Assembly (NCBI RefSeq): GCF_000014005.1
Contig: NC_008009.1
Span: forward strand, 4,960,001 to 5,024,000
Reading direction: 5' to 3'
Origin: Candidatus Koribacter versatilis Ellin345
Lineage (GTDB): Bacteria > Acidobacteriota > Terriglobia > Terriglobales > Acidobacteriaceae
Length of the DNA stretch: 64,000 nt
The position numbers and the translations under genes are program-made. Each line of letters starts with the position of its first letter. Position 1 is the stretch's first letter. Of this stretch, positions 1 through 8,549 are shown piece after piece. The notes beneath the pieces were generated by a model. The model was not told the DNA's origin and made no database searches. It was given only the letters and a program-made list of their open reading frames with translations.

Positions 1-2916
1 CAAAGCAATCGCATTCATGGGCGCCGAAGCGTTCAACAGGTCCGGACGTCCACTCGAACTGTGGCCGCGACCGCTGCTATCGAAGCTATCGTAGATCGTG
101 TCAGGCAAGCCAGACTGCAGGGTCGTGGTCCCGGTCCATTCCCAATGACGGGAGAGGTACGCGAGGCCGTTCAGCACTTTGTTGTCCTGCGCCTTGAAGC
201 CCGGTACGTCCCACACGTAGGTAAACGCCCAACGATGGAACGCGTTGAAGGCTGACAAACCACGATCCGCCTGGCGGTTGGTTGGGTCCTGCGCATACGA
301 CGATCCGCCCGTGATGACGAAAATATTCGAGCTGTCATCAATGGACTTCGAGAACGTATATGCGCTGCGCAGCATCAAGCCATGAGAGAACCTGCGCTCG
401 ACCGTAACTGCCAGGCCGTTGTAGTAGGAATCACCGCCATTGGTGCGAATTGCCATGGCACCGCGGTTCGAATTGAAGCGCGGAATATAGTTGCCGCTGG
501 CATCGTAGCCGCCGAAGGGGTTGTAGTCGTCATTCACCAACAGTTTCTGTCCACGCGATCCCAGGTAGGCGACCGTCAGGAGCATGTCTGCCGGCAGTTC
601 ACGCTCAATGTTGAAGTTCCACTGCGTGGTACGCGGATTGGTGAGGTCCTTCGCAATGCTTGTAACGGTATTGAACGGGCTCAAGGTACCTGAGAGTCCG
701 CTGAACTGTCCGGTTGCGTTGGCGAAACCGCGCGCGTTCGAAGAGTCCGAGCCAAACAGCGGCTCGTCGATCGAGTTCGGTGCGGACGAGGCCGTATTAT
801 CGAGAATGTTGGTGTAGATCGCATCATAGAAAATGCCGAAGCCGCCGCGGAGAACGGTCTTGCCGTTTCCGAAGATGCTTGGCAGGAAGTTTGGCGAGTA
901 GGCAAACCCGATGCGAGGAGCGATGTGCGAGAACTGCTGGTCCGCCTTCACCACCGTCGGGAAATTGTTATCGCCGCCGTAGATGTTCGACACCGCCGGG
1001 TACGGGAGTGAGTTCTCGGGATTCGTTTGATACTCGTAACGGACGCCGAGGTTCAACGTCAGGTTCGGCCGCACCTTCCAGTTGTCCTGGAAGTAGTAGC
1101 CGCTCTGCAGCAACGTGGGCTTCACCGTAGGATTACCTGTCTGGAGATCCAACGCCTGGCCGCTGGTGCCGGTGAAATTATCGAGGAAGTTGCCGAGTGC
1201 GGTGTAGCCGCCACCATCGGTGAAGGTCAGAGTTCCGCGGGTGTTGATTGGAATCTGGTCCGTCACCCAGATGCGCGCGACGTCCGCGCCCATCTTGAAG
1301 GTGTGGCTGCCCTTCGTAATGGTGAAGCCATCCTGCAACTGCATGGTGCGGTGGCTACGACCCTGCGGGAAAGCTGAGTCAGTACCCAATAGCGGGAATG
1401 CATCCAATCCGGCGCTGCTCAGTGCCAGGCTCGGCATTAGATAAAGCGGATTCCCTGTAGTTGCGGCCGTAGGTCCGAACGTGAAGCCGAGGTGTCCGTA
1501 GGACGCGCGGAATTCGTTCACCTTGTTCGAGCTAAAGGTGTGCGTCCACGAAGCGCCCGCGATCCACGACGGTCCGCCCTGGAAGGTTTCGAAGCCTGGC
1601 AATACGGAACCCGGATTCGCGAACCAGTCAGGCGCGAAGTAGCCGCGGTCGTGGAGATAGTTGAAGGTAATGGTGTCGGTCTGCCGCGGCAGATAGTCCG
1701 CCTTGATGTTCCACTGCGTGTCAGTGTTTTGCTGCGGCGCGGTCGGCGTGTAATTGCCCATCTCTACGCAAGGCAACGACGAAATGCCAGTGTTGACGCA
1801 CGTCGCTCCAACCGTAGATCCGCGGAGAGATCCGAGGTATTGGGTCAGAAGAGTCGCGTTCGCCGATCCATACGCCTGCAACTGGCCGATGCCGGTTTCA
1901 GTGGGGATCAGAATGTTGCTGTTCTGCTCCTGACCGTAGGTGCGCTCCCAGTTTCCGCTGCCGAAGAAGAACAGCTTGTCCTTAATGAGCGGACCGCCGA
2001 ACGTAAATCCGAAGGTGTGGGAGTCGAAACGCGTCTTACATGGGAAGAAATTCGGCGCTCGGTTGCAATCGCCGCCGTCCTTCATTCCAGTAAGGCCGTT
2101 GGCGGCGTCGATCGCGTTCAATCCGGAGCCCGAGTAGAGTTCGCTCAGCGTTCCGTGGAACTGATTGGAGCCGCTCTTGTAAATAACGTTGGTGACCGAA
2201 GCTCCGCCACGACCGAATTCCGCGGAGTAGGAGTTCGTCATGATGGCGACTTCCTGCACTGCGTTCGGATTCTGTGGCTGATACGCCTGGCCCTGAATGC
2301 TGTTGTCGTTATTGTCCTGACCATCAATCAGGAAGTTGTTGCTCTGTGGACGTGAACCGTTCACCGAGAAACCCATGCCGTTCGTGCTTCCACGGCCGGC
2401 ATTGTCTATAACGCCGGGCTGCGTCAGTGCTAGTTCGATCGGGTTCAGGGAGGCGAGCGGTAGATTGGTCAATTCTTTCGTAGTGATCGTGCTGGAGATC
2501 TCGCCATTTTCGGTCTGCACCTGGTTGTTGTCCGCCGATACCGTCACTTCTGTACTGGCGGCGCTGGCGACTTGCAGTTTGATATCAACCGCAGTCATCA
2601 CCGATCCGGCAACCTCAACGCCATTTATAACCTGGCTCTGAAAACCCTGGAACGATACGTTGATGCGATATTTGCCGAGTGTGACTGCCTCAACGCGGTA
2701 CGCACCCGTCGGTCCCGACTGAACGGTGCGTGTTTCGCCGGTATCCGTGTTTGACGCTGTTACCTGTGCTCCGGCGACAACGGCTCCGCTCGTATCTGTG
2801 ACTGTTCCAGCGATGATTCCTTTACTCGTTTGGCCCCACGCAGAAACAGCAAAGATAAGTGCGAATAGCAGAACACTAACGAATGCCGCTCTTCGCTTAC
2901 CAAATTGTGGTTGCAT
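1..2916 (-). CDS. TonB-dependent outer-membrane receptor, Oar-like, 3' end outside window
   Basis: The first 972 residues are visible and the frame stays open to the window edge. ATG at 2916 follows a good ribosome site (AGGAG, about 7 nt away). Residues 1-28 form a signal peptide ending near AWGQ. Residues 30-115 form a carboxypeptidase-like regulatory beta-sandwich (motif [14 protein letters not shown]). A plug region follows with FLIDGQDNN, EVAIMTNSYSAEFGR and GGASVTNVIYKSG, which is typical of acidobacterial Oar-like receptors. The rest is rich in aromatic beta-strand pairs, as expected of a TonB barrel (for example LNLGVRYEYQTN and NFNIERELPADM). Such receptors import large or scarce ligands across the outer membrane using TonB energy. 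The ligand cannot be told from sequence. No TonB or ExbB gene is adjacent; a lone ExbD-type gene lies at 18103. Family call is firm; substrate unknown. Confidence 0.93.
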   Translation of the reverse strand, partial: MQPQFGKRRAAFVSVLLFALIFAVSAWGQTSKGIIAGTVTDTSGAVVAGAQVTASNTDTGETRTVQSGPTGAYRVEAVTLGKYRINVSFQGFQSQVINGVEVAGSVMTAVDIKLQVASAASTEVTVSADNNQVQTENGEISSTITTKELTNLPLASLNPIELALTQPGVIDNAGRGSTNGMGFSVNGSRPQSNNFLIDGQDNNDNSIQGQAYQPQNPNAVQEVAIMTNSYSAEFGRGGASVTNVIYKSGSNQFHGTLSELYSGSGLNAIDAANGLTGMKDGGDCNRAPNFFPCKTRFDSHTFGFTFGGPLIKDKLFFFGSGNWERTYGQEQNSNILIPTETGIGQLQAYGSANATLLTQYLGSLRGSTVGATCVNTGISSLPCVEMGNYTPTAPQQNTDTQWNIKADYLPRQTDTITFNYLHDRGYFAPDWFANPGSVLPGFETFQGGPSWIAGASWTHTFSSNKVNEFRASYGHLGFTFGPTAATTGNPLYLMPSLALSSAGLDAFPLLGTDSAFPQGRSHRTMQLQDGFTITKGSHTFKMGADVARIWVTDQIPINTRGTLTFTDGGGYTALGNFLDNFTGTSGQALDLQTGNPTVKPTLLQSGYYFQDNWKVRPNLTLNLGVRYEYQTNPENSLPYPAVSNIYGGDNNFPTVVKADQQFSHIAPRIGFAYSPNFLPSIFGNGKTVLRGGFGIFYDAIYTNILDNTASSAPNSIDEPLFGSDSSNARGFANATGQFSGLSGTLSPFNTVTSIAKDLTNPRTTQWNFNIERELPADMLLTVAYLGSRGQKLLVNDDYNPFGGYDASGNYIPRFNSNRGAMAIRTNGGDSYYNGLAVTVERRFSHGLMLRSAYTFSKSIDDSSNIFVITGGSSYAQDPTNRQADRGLSAFNAFHRWAFTYVWDVPGFKAQDNKVLNGLAYLSRHWEWTGTTTLQSGLPDTIYDSFDSSGRGHSSSGRPDLLNASAPMNAIAL

Positions 2917-3241
2917 TGCTTCTCCTCATTGAATCTCCACCGATGCCATGAATTTCGTCCCACGTGAAATTCTCAGCAAGAGTGGCTAATCAGGAGAGTG
3001 CAATCACATCGCCGAATTCTGGATTTGTGCGAATCCTCAAAAACACAGGCGTGCGCAAAAACATCTGCGACGTGTGCTATGAGATTTCATCGGAACCTGG
3101 TTCCAGAGATTCCGAATTCTGGAGGTAAATGATGGGATGAACTACGCGCAAACCCGCATGGACAGAGGGCTTCACGGCTATCACGACGCTTTATCTTAAA
3201 AAAAGTTTCAAGGTTCGTCCCATCATGGAAGCAATACATCC
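2917..3241. other. intergenic region with palindrome and paired direct repeats
   Basis: No gene is seen in these 325 bases between the receptor (reading left) and the stop codon of the serine hydrolase. It contains a 6-1-6 palindrome, GGAACCTGGTTCC, at 3092-3104, and two exact copies of CCGAATTCTGGA starting at 3012 and 3112, exactly 100 bp apart. A CACGTG palindrome lies near 2962. These are candidate operator sites for the receptor gene. No convincing -35/-10 pair was found. Confidence 0.4.
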
Positions 3242-4402
3242 CTACTTCTTCGGCGCGAAGAAATTGTCGATTAAGAAATCGCGCAACTGTTCATTGAGCT
3301 TGCGCGTGTTCTGTTCGGCGTCCATAGCTTCGGTGTTGTAGTTAACGACGTAGGCCTTCTTCTGCTGCGGATCAATATAGATGTGCGCGATGAATCCATT
3401 CTGCCAGCCCATGTGTCCAATGAGTTTGAGATCGTTGTCTTCGTGAACGAAGAAACTGGTGGTGACGAAGTCGCGCGCACCCTTGCGTGATGGGAAGTCT
3501 TCGCTCACCGGAACCGGCAACAATGGTTTCCACATCTCTTCCAGTGAAGAGCGCTTTAAGACCGCGTCGTACTCGGCTCGGCGGGCCGGATCGCCGACAA
3601 GGAAGTTCAGGTACTTGATCATGTCTGGGATCGGGGAATTGAGGCCGCCGTTCGAGCGGGTAATACCGGTGTCGAAGTTAAACTCCAGCTCAGCGAGCTT
3701 GCCCTTTTCTATGTGATAGCTGTGCGAGTGGTGCTTCAACAAATATGCCGGGCTGCGATCGTAGTAGGAGTGTTCCATCCCGAGCGGACGAAGGACATTC
3801 TTCTCCATGTAGGCTTCATAAGGATCACCCGAGAGCCGCTCGATGATCTCACCGAGGAAGACGACTGCGAGATTCGAGTAGCTGTACTTCGAGCCGGGCT
3901 GGAACTCGACCGCGGTGTACGGCATCATCGCGACGAGTTGCGACCACTCGGTCGGTTCGAAGGGCTGCCAGTCGGCATCGCGCCACGGCCACGTGGGATC
4001 GCGGAAGCCCGCGGAGTGGGACATCGCCTGGCGAATCGTGATCGCCGAGATCGGGCCGAAAGGATCGTGCGCCTGCGCGATCTCGGGGACATATTTCACG
4101 ATCGGGTCGTCGAGCGAGAGCAGCCCTCGATCGCGGAGCTGCATGATCGCAATGCCGGTGAAGGTTTTGCTCACCGACGCCCAATGGAAGGTGGTGTTCT
4201 CGTCCACTGGCGTTTTGGAGACGAGATCCTGAAAGCCGACGGTATCTCGAAAGACGATCTTGTTGTGATCAAGGACGGCAAGCGAGCTGCCGACAATGCC
4301 GTGCTGCTTAAGACCGTCTTCGTAGAACTTCTTAAGTTCGTTGGCTGGAAGCTGCGCAAAGGCAACAACTGATAAAAGCAGGAGCGCTAGAAGAATCCGC
4401 AT
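3242..4402 (-). CDS. secreted serine hydrolase, beta-lactamase-related (family S12 / class C fold)
   Basis: 386 residues from ATG at 4402. The frame is open further upstream, but the extra stretch is arginine-rich and lies before an obvious signal peptide (MRILLALLLLSVVAFAQ), so this start is chosen. The penicillin-binding/beta-lactamase fold is shown by S76-V-S-K79 (SxxK nucleophile and base), Y175-S-N177 (YxN) and H330-M-G (the HxG equivalent of KTG), in order and at normal spacing. HSAG near residue 129 is also usual for the family. Members are esterases, D-aminopeptidases or peptidoglycan-processing enzymes, and few are true beta-lactamases. Likely periplasmic. The gene stands alone, 71 bases downstream of the AhpD-like gene on the same strand. 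Confidence 0.9.
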   Translation of the reverse strand: MRILLALLLLSVVAFAQLPANELKKFYEDGLKQHGIVGSSLAVLDHNKIVFRDTVGFQDLVSKTPVDENTTFHWASVSKTFTGIAIMQLRDRGLLSLDDPIVKYVPEIAQAHDPFGPISAITIRQAMSHSAGFRDPTWPWRDADWQPFEPTEWSQLVAMMPYTAVEFQPGSKYSYSNLAVVFLGEIIERLSGDPYEAYMEKNVLRPLGMEHSYYDRSPAYLLKHHSHSYHIEKGKLAELEFNFDTGITRSNGGLNSPIPDMIKYLNFLVGDPARRAEYDAVLKRSSLEEMWKPLLPVPVSEDFPSRKGARDFVTTSFFVHEDNDLKLIGHMGWQNGFIAHIYIDPQQKKAYVVNYNTEAMDAEQNTRKLNEQLRDFLIDNFFAPKK

Positions 4403-4473
4403 GCGCAAGAGTGTAACCGCTCGCGCAAGTTCGAAGCTCCGCGCGCTGGAATTGGCGCGGAGCTTCGATGGAA

Positions 4474-4833
4474 TTAGCCCGCGGTGGTGGCGGCGTGCTC
4501 TGTCTTTGCGGCGTAGGCGTCGAGGACACGGGTGCTGTAGATCAGGGCGGCCCCGGCATTCATGCCTACCGCGACGCCGAGCGCTTCGGAGATCTCCTCC
4601 TTGGTGGCGCCGGCCTTGATGGCGGCCTCGGTGTGGAAGACGATGCAACCGTCGCAGCGGGTGGTGACGGCGACGGCCAGGCTGATGAGCTGGCGCGTCT
4701 TCTCCCCGAGATGGGTCGTTTCCTTGTTGGCGCCGCTCAGCGTCATGTAGCCTTTCAGGGTGTCGGGGCTGAGTCCCGAGAGCTCCTTAAGGCGGGCGCC
4801 AAGTTCCTTCTGGTATTGGTTCCAATCGAGCAT
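4474..4833 (-). CDS. carboxymuconolactone decarboxylase / AhpD-like protein
   Basis: 119 residues. ATG at 4833 is preceded by GGGAGG at ideal spacing, so the longer upstream frame is rejected. The motif C60-D-G-C63-x3-H67 is the redox-active CxxC with its following histidine, found in AhpD and other peroxidase-type members of the carboxymuconolactone decarboxylase family. The true decarboxylases lack this cysteine pair. The all-alpha pattern and the conserved LISLAVAV and GVAVGMNAG segments fit. A thiol-based peroxidase or disulfide reductase role in peroxide defence is likely. No AhpC or peroxiredoxin gene is adjacent, so the electron partner is unknown. Confidence 0.9.
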   Translation of the reverse strand: MLDWNQYQKELGARLKELSGLSPDTLKGYMTLSGANKETTHLGEKTRQLISLAVAVTTRCDGCIVFHTEAAIKAGATKEEISEALGVAVGMNAGAALIYSTRVLDAYAAKTEHAATTAG

Positions 4834-4983
4834 GAATCCTCCCGAGCTTTCGCTCCCGAGTCTAGATGTCGCGAAATCCGGTTGGATTCGCAGGGCACAC
4901 ATTGTTTACATCTGGGGCGGGATGTCAACATGCGCTTTGCTGTAGAGGCCAGTGCCCTTAAAATATCTGGCGAGGCAATATCT

Positions 4984-5508
4984 ATGGATTCTTTACGTGT
5001 CGCGGCCCTCGCAGGCCTGTTCTTCCTCCTGACGTCGTTCGGTGTGGCGCAACATCAGATCTGCGTTGGCAGAGTGGGCGGTGGTGATTCCCCGACCTGG
5101 AACATTCAGCAGCCGACTCTCCAGGCAATCAACAAGGAGGCCAGCTCGCGCGGTGACAAGGTAACCGCGCAACTGATGATGGCCTACAACGACAAGGGCG
5201 CGAAGGGCGAGATGCAGGCGATGAAGTGCGATTACGGTCTCGTCATCAATACCAATCGCGAGTGGCCAACTCCCAAAGGCGGCGGACTGAAGCAGGAAGA
5301 CGCGAATGCGGACGAGAAGAACCCGCATCCTGCATCCACGGCATATCTCGAGTTCACCCTGCTCGATAAGAACGCCAAGAAGATCGACAAGTTCAAAACG
5401 CAGATCGAGATGAAACAGGGCGCAACCGCGAAAGATGTTCAGTCTGAACTGCAGGAGATCATCCAGGAACTGGCGAACTGGGCACTGGATGGGATGATGG
5501 CGAAATAA
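4984..5508 (+). CDS. small secreted protein of unknown function
   Basis: 174 residues from ATG at 4984. GGCGAGG lies 9-10 nt upstream and supports this start over an in-frame ATG at 4930. An N-terminal signal peptide (residues 1-22, ending FGVAQ) is followed by a soluble, lysine-rich domain. Features seen are DSPTWNIQQPTLQAI near residue 36, a TAYLEFTLLDKNAKK strand pair around 119-135, and a helical C-terminus with QSELQEIIQELANW. I do not recognise a named family. The alternating strands suggest a small beta-rich periplasmic domain. The gene is convergent with the S9 peptidase, with a shared hairpin between them. Confidence 0.75.
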   Translation: MDSLRVAALAGLFFLLTSFGVAQHQICVGRVGGGDSPTWNIQQPTLQAINKEASSRGDKVTAQLMMAYNDKGAKGEMQAMKCDYGLVINTNREWPTPKGGGLKQEDANADEKNPHPASTAYLEFTLLDKNAKKIDKFKTQIEMKQGATAKDVQSELQEIIQELANWALDGMMAK

Positions 5509-5528
5509 GCAAAAGCAAAATCTTTAGA

Positions 5529-5600
5529 CACGAAGGACACTAAGTTCACGAAGGAAAATAGAAATTCAAAAATCCTTCGTGAGACTTCGTGTCCTTCGTG
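5529..5600. terminator. bidirectional terminator built from an imperfect 27-28 bp inverted repeat
   Basis: The left arm 5529-5555 (CACGAAGGACAC ... CACGAAGGA) pairs with the right arm 5573-5600, with only a short mismatch block in the middle. The loop is A-rich. It lies between two convergent genes, where a two-way terminator is expected. The arm is itself made of repeated CACGAAGG units, a word that recurs in intergenic repeats of many bacteria. Confidence 0.7.
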
Positions 5601-5609
5601 GTTAAGGAC

Positions 5610-7676
5610 TTATTTTTTCGTCCACTGGTCGACCCAATCGTTGACGGTTTTGTACCAGAGCTGCGAGTTTTGCGGCTTCAGGACCCAGTGACCTTCGTCG
5701 GGGAAGTAGAGCATCTTCGACGGGACCTTCTGCAACTGCAGGTACGTGAAGAGCTGGAAGCCCTCGCTGACGTCGAGACGGTAGTCGAGCTGGCCGTGCA
5801 CGACGAGCATCGGGGTCTTGAAATTCGCGACGCTCTGGTTCGGCGACCACTTCTTGTACATTTCCGGGTTCGTCCACGGCGTGCCTTTGAACTCCCAGTT
5901 GTTGAACCAAAGCTCTTCGGTGGTGCCGAAGGCTGAGACGGTGTTGAACATGCCGTCGTGCGAGACGATGCACTTGAAGCGGGTGGTGTGACCCTCAAGC
6001 CAATTCGCCATGTAGCCGCCATAGCTGGCGCCGAGAGCGCACTCGCGGTCCTTGTCGACGTTCGCGAAGTTTTTCTCGGCGTAGTCGAGGCCTAGCATCA
6101 GGTCTTGATACGCGCGGCCACCCCAATCGCCATTGATATCGTCAATGAACTTCTGTCCGTAGCCAGTGGACCCGCGCGGATTGACCATGATGACCAGGTA
6201 GCCGTTGGCGGCGAAGAGTTCGGGATTCCAGCGGAAGGACCAATCATCGCCCCAAGCGCCTTGCGGGCCGCCGTGGATGAGAAACTTCACGGGGTATTTC
6301 TTGGAGGCATCGAAGTTCGGCGGCTTCACGAGGAAGCCTTGGACTTTTACTCCCTCGGCGCCGGTGAACCAGAAAGGCTCAATGGGCTGCATCTGGACTT
6401 GGTCGAGGATCGGGGCGTTGATGTGGGTGATCTGGTCAATGGACCCGCCGCCTTCGGGTTTGTGTGTGATCTCCTTCAAGTTTGAGATCTTGATCGTTTG
6501 AATCTCGTTGGGAGCTTTGATTGACATCACGTCGCAGACTAGGAACGTGCCCGCAGGCGTGACTTGGCACCCGTCATTGAAGCCAGCCCAAAGTTCGATC
6601 GGGTGACCTTGTAGTTCCACCCAGTAGACTGGGGCTTCGCCCTTCAACTCGGACGTGAAGAACAGTCCGCGCGAGTTTGGGTGCCACACGATCGATTCCA
6701 CCCAGCCATCAAATCCCTGCGTCAACTCCGTCGTCTTCCCCGTCGCGCGTTCGTACAGCATCAGTCGAAAGCGGTCGCTCTCGTAACCAGCGCGGGCTTG
6801 CGACCGAAATGCGATGTACTTGCCGTCGGGCGAGTAGAGCGGCGTGGAATCGGCGCCGGGCGAGGTCGAAATCTTCTTCGGCGTGCCGCCGGTGACGGGG
6901 ACGACGAAGATGTCGGTGTTGGTGCTGGTGGCTTCGACTTCGTCGAGGTTGCTGGCGTAGGCGATCTCTTTGCCGTCGGGCGAGAACGAGTACTGGTCCT
7001 GGCCGCCTAGCGAGAACGGCGGGACGTCGTGATCGCCGGGGGTGAGGTCGAGGGGTTCGCCGCCTTCGAGAGACTGGATGAAGAGGTGCGAGCGCTTGCC
7101 GTTGCCGTAGGCGTTCCAGTGACGGTAGAGGAGATGGGTGAAGATTTGTGCCTTTACCTTCGACTGCGAGCGTTCGTCGTCGCGCTGCTTATTGCAGGCA
7201 TCATCTTTGCAATCGGGCCAGACGGCGGAGACGAAGAGGATGCTCCTGCCGTCGGGCGACCAGGTGGCTGCGCTGACTTCGGTGGAGATCGAGGTCACTT
7301 TGCGCGGATCGCCAGTGAGCGTGCCGGTGGTGGTATCGAAATCCTGAACATAGACCTGCGAGCTGCCTTCTGCGTCGGTGATGGCAAGGGCTGATTTGCC
7401 GTCTGGGGAAAAACGGAAGTTATCTTCCCCGCTGTAGTTGGTGAGCTGGCGCGCTTCGCCGCCGGCTACGGGGACAATCCAGATGTGGTTCGTCTTTTTG
7501 TTGGTTTCAAGCGAAACGTCGGTGACGGTGAAGGCGGCCCATTTGCCGTCGGGCGAGAGGTAGGGCTCGGCGACGCGCTTGAGCTTCATCATGTCGTCGA
7601 AGGTGAAGGCACGTTTGGACTGCGCGACCGCGAAAGAACTCAGCAATAAAAGAGCGACGAGAAAACGACGAACCAT
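5610..7676 (-). CDS. S9 family serine peptidase (prolyl oligopeptidase / acylaminoacyl-peptidase type), secreted
   Basis: 688 residues. ATG at 7676 has GGAGG upstream. A signal peptide occupies residues 1-18. Residues 25-400 form a WD40/PD40-type beta-propeller with repeated SPDGK motifs (PYLSPDGKWAAF, FRFSPDGKSALA, ATWSPDGRSILF, YSFSPDGKEIAY, PLYSPDGKYIAF). The C-terminal alpha/beta-hydrolase domain carries the triad: S551 in GASYGGYM, D631 in HGQLDYR and H663 in DEGHW. Enzymes of this type cleave short peptides after proline or release N-acylated residues; the propeller restricts access to small substrates. The secreted form probably works in nutrient peptide digestion. Family and triad are clear; exact specificity is not. 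Confidence 0.95.
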   Translation of the reverse strand: MVRRFLVALLLLSSFAVAQSKRAFTFDDMMKLKRVAEPYLSPDGKWAAFTVTDVSLETNKKTNHIWIVPVAGGEARQLTNYSGEDNFRFSPDGKSALAITDAEGSSQVYVQDFDTTTGTLTGDPRKVTSISTEVSAATWSPDGRSILFVSAVWPDCKDDACNKQRDDERSQSKVKAQIFTHLLYRHWNAYGNGKRSHLFIQSLEGGEPLDLTPGDHDVPPFSLGGQDQYSFSPDGKEIAYASNLDEVEATSTNTDIFVVPVTGGTPKKISTSPGADSTPLYSPDGKYIAFRSQARAGYESDRFRLMLYERATGKTTELTQGFDGWVESIVWHPNSRGLFFTSELKGEAPVYWVELQGHPIELWAGFNDGCQVTPAGTFLVCDVMSIKAPNEIQTIKISNLKEITHKPEGGGSIDQITHINAPILDQVQMQPIEPFWFTGAEGVKVQGFLVKPPNFDASKKYPVKFLIHGGPQGAWGDDWSFRWNPELFAANGYLVIMVNPRGSTGYGQKFIDDINGDWGGRAYQDLMLGLDYAEKNFANVDKDRECALGASYGGYMANWLEGHTTRFKCIVSHDGMFNTVSAFGTTEELWFNNWEFKGTPWTNPEMYKKWSPNQSVANFKTPMLVVHGQLDYRLDVSEGFQLFTYLQLQKVPSKMLYFPDEGHWVLKPQNSQLWYKTVNDWVDQWTKK

Positions 7677-7813
7677 ACAGATGCCTCCGAAACGTAGGGC
7701 AAAACGAGCCAGTGTAAATGAACGGCAGACGAAACTGGAACCAGATCAGCTCATGGGTTAAGAGATTCAGGCCATTTCGGAGCTGCTGAACCAGAGCTAT
7801 ACTTCATCCCGTT

Positions 7814-7996
7814 ATGCGTTACCGATTTGCTTTTGCGGCTGACGGTTCTCCGGAAGACCTGAACTCATCCGACACTGCGGATGACCAGCGCGCCCGGCCA
7901 CGCACCGGGACGATCGAAAAGATCGCGGACATCGCCTACGACACCCTCCGCAAACACGAGGTCGCGTTGCCTGCTGAGAAGACCGACGAGAAGTAG
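7814..7996 (+). CDS. possible small protein of 60 residues
   Basis: A short charged, soluble frame (MRYRFAFAADGSPEDL ... KHEVALPAEKTDEK) with ordinary codon use. No Shine-Dalgarno site is present, but TATACT at 7798-7803 would place a transcription start at about 7810, only a few bases before the ATG, as in a leaderless mRNA. The stop codon TAG coincides with the first bases of repeat copy A. No family recognised. It may be a chance frame. Confidence 0.35.
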   Translation: MRYRFAFAADGSPEDLNSSDTADDQRARPRTGTIEKIADIAYDTLRKHEVALPAEKTDEK

Positions 7997-8379
7997 TACC
8001 CCCTCCCCCCACCTGATCCTGATTCCAAAGGGTTTACGCGATGAATCCTCGCAAAATATTCCAAATAAAAGAGTTATAGGCAAAATATTCATAAGTAAGG
8101 GGTTAGGGGCGGTTATAGTTCCCGTGCGGTTGCGAGGCTTGCGCCTCGCAACCCGAGGCCACGCCGCCCATCCGAGTTTGCATCGTTTGCGCCTGCTTTC
8201 ACGACGCTATCTCGTCGTGCTGAGAATCCCGGACGCCCTCCGGGCTGGCGTCGATCGCGAACGACACAGTATTCAGAGCGACGCAGGTATTCAGGCCGAT
8301 GCATTCATCCTGAGCGACGCCTTCATCCGGCGATGCGGTTTTCAAAGAACAATTGGGTTTTCTTGGGAATGCCCCACGT
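7994..8379 (+). repeat. dispersed structured element, copy A (386 bp)
   Basis: It shares an ordered set of blocks with 53326-53692 read on the minus strand. (1) TAGTACCCCCT at the left edge. (2) Two AT-rich units, each with AAAATATTC followed by GTTATAGG or GTTAGG. (3) An 11-bp perfect hairpin at 8128-8153 (GGTTGCGAGGC, loop TTGC). (4) CGCCGCCC. (5) A hairpin at 8200-8219 (CACGACG/CGTCGTG). (6) GCCCTCCGGGC inside a larger GACGCC/GGCGTC stem near 8243. (7) TTTCAAAGA. (8) TTGGGAATGCCCCAC at the right edge, 8365-8379. No protein is encoded. It is a repeated intergenic element, either a non-autonomous mobile unit or a structured RNA. Confidence 0.8.
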
Positions 8380-8490
8380 AGACACAGTACTGGGATGGGG
8401 GCAAGGGAATCGGTGATTTCGGACACAGGTTGTTGTGCGATGGATCACGAGGAGGGTGTGATAACAACGGGTGCCGTCCGCTGAAGCTTT

Positions 8491-8535
8491 CCCACCGCTT
8501 ACGCGGTGGGCTATTACGTGGCGTCGCTTCGCGAC
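8491..8535. repeat. pair of GC-rich hairpins downstream of copy A
   Basis: CCCACCGC-TTAC-GCGGTGGG (8491-8510) and GTCGC-TTC-GCGAC (8523-8535). They lie just past the stop codon of the minus-strand TPR/aspartic protease gene and may help end its transcript, though no clear U tract follows. The rest of 8380-8549 holds nothing recognisable. Confidence 0.55.
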
Positions 8536-8549
8536 TTTGAGATGCGGAT

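Noticed and set aside
4403-4648. N-terminal extension of the serine hydrolase to 468 residues
   Set aside because: The extra part is Arg/His-rich, overlaps the AhpD-like gene in another frame, and precedes a clear signal peptide.
5529-5600. CRISPR-like short repeats (CACGAAGG words)
   Set aside because: They form one inverted repeat between convergent genes, with no regular spacers.
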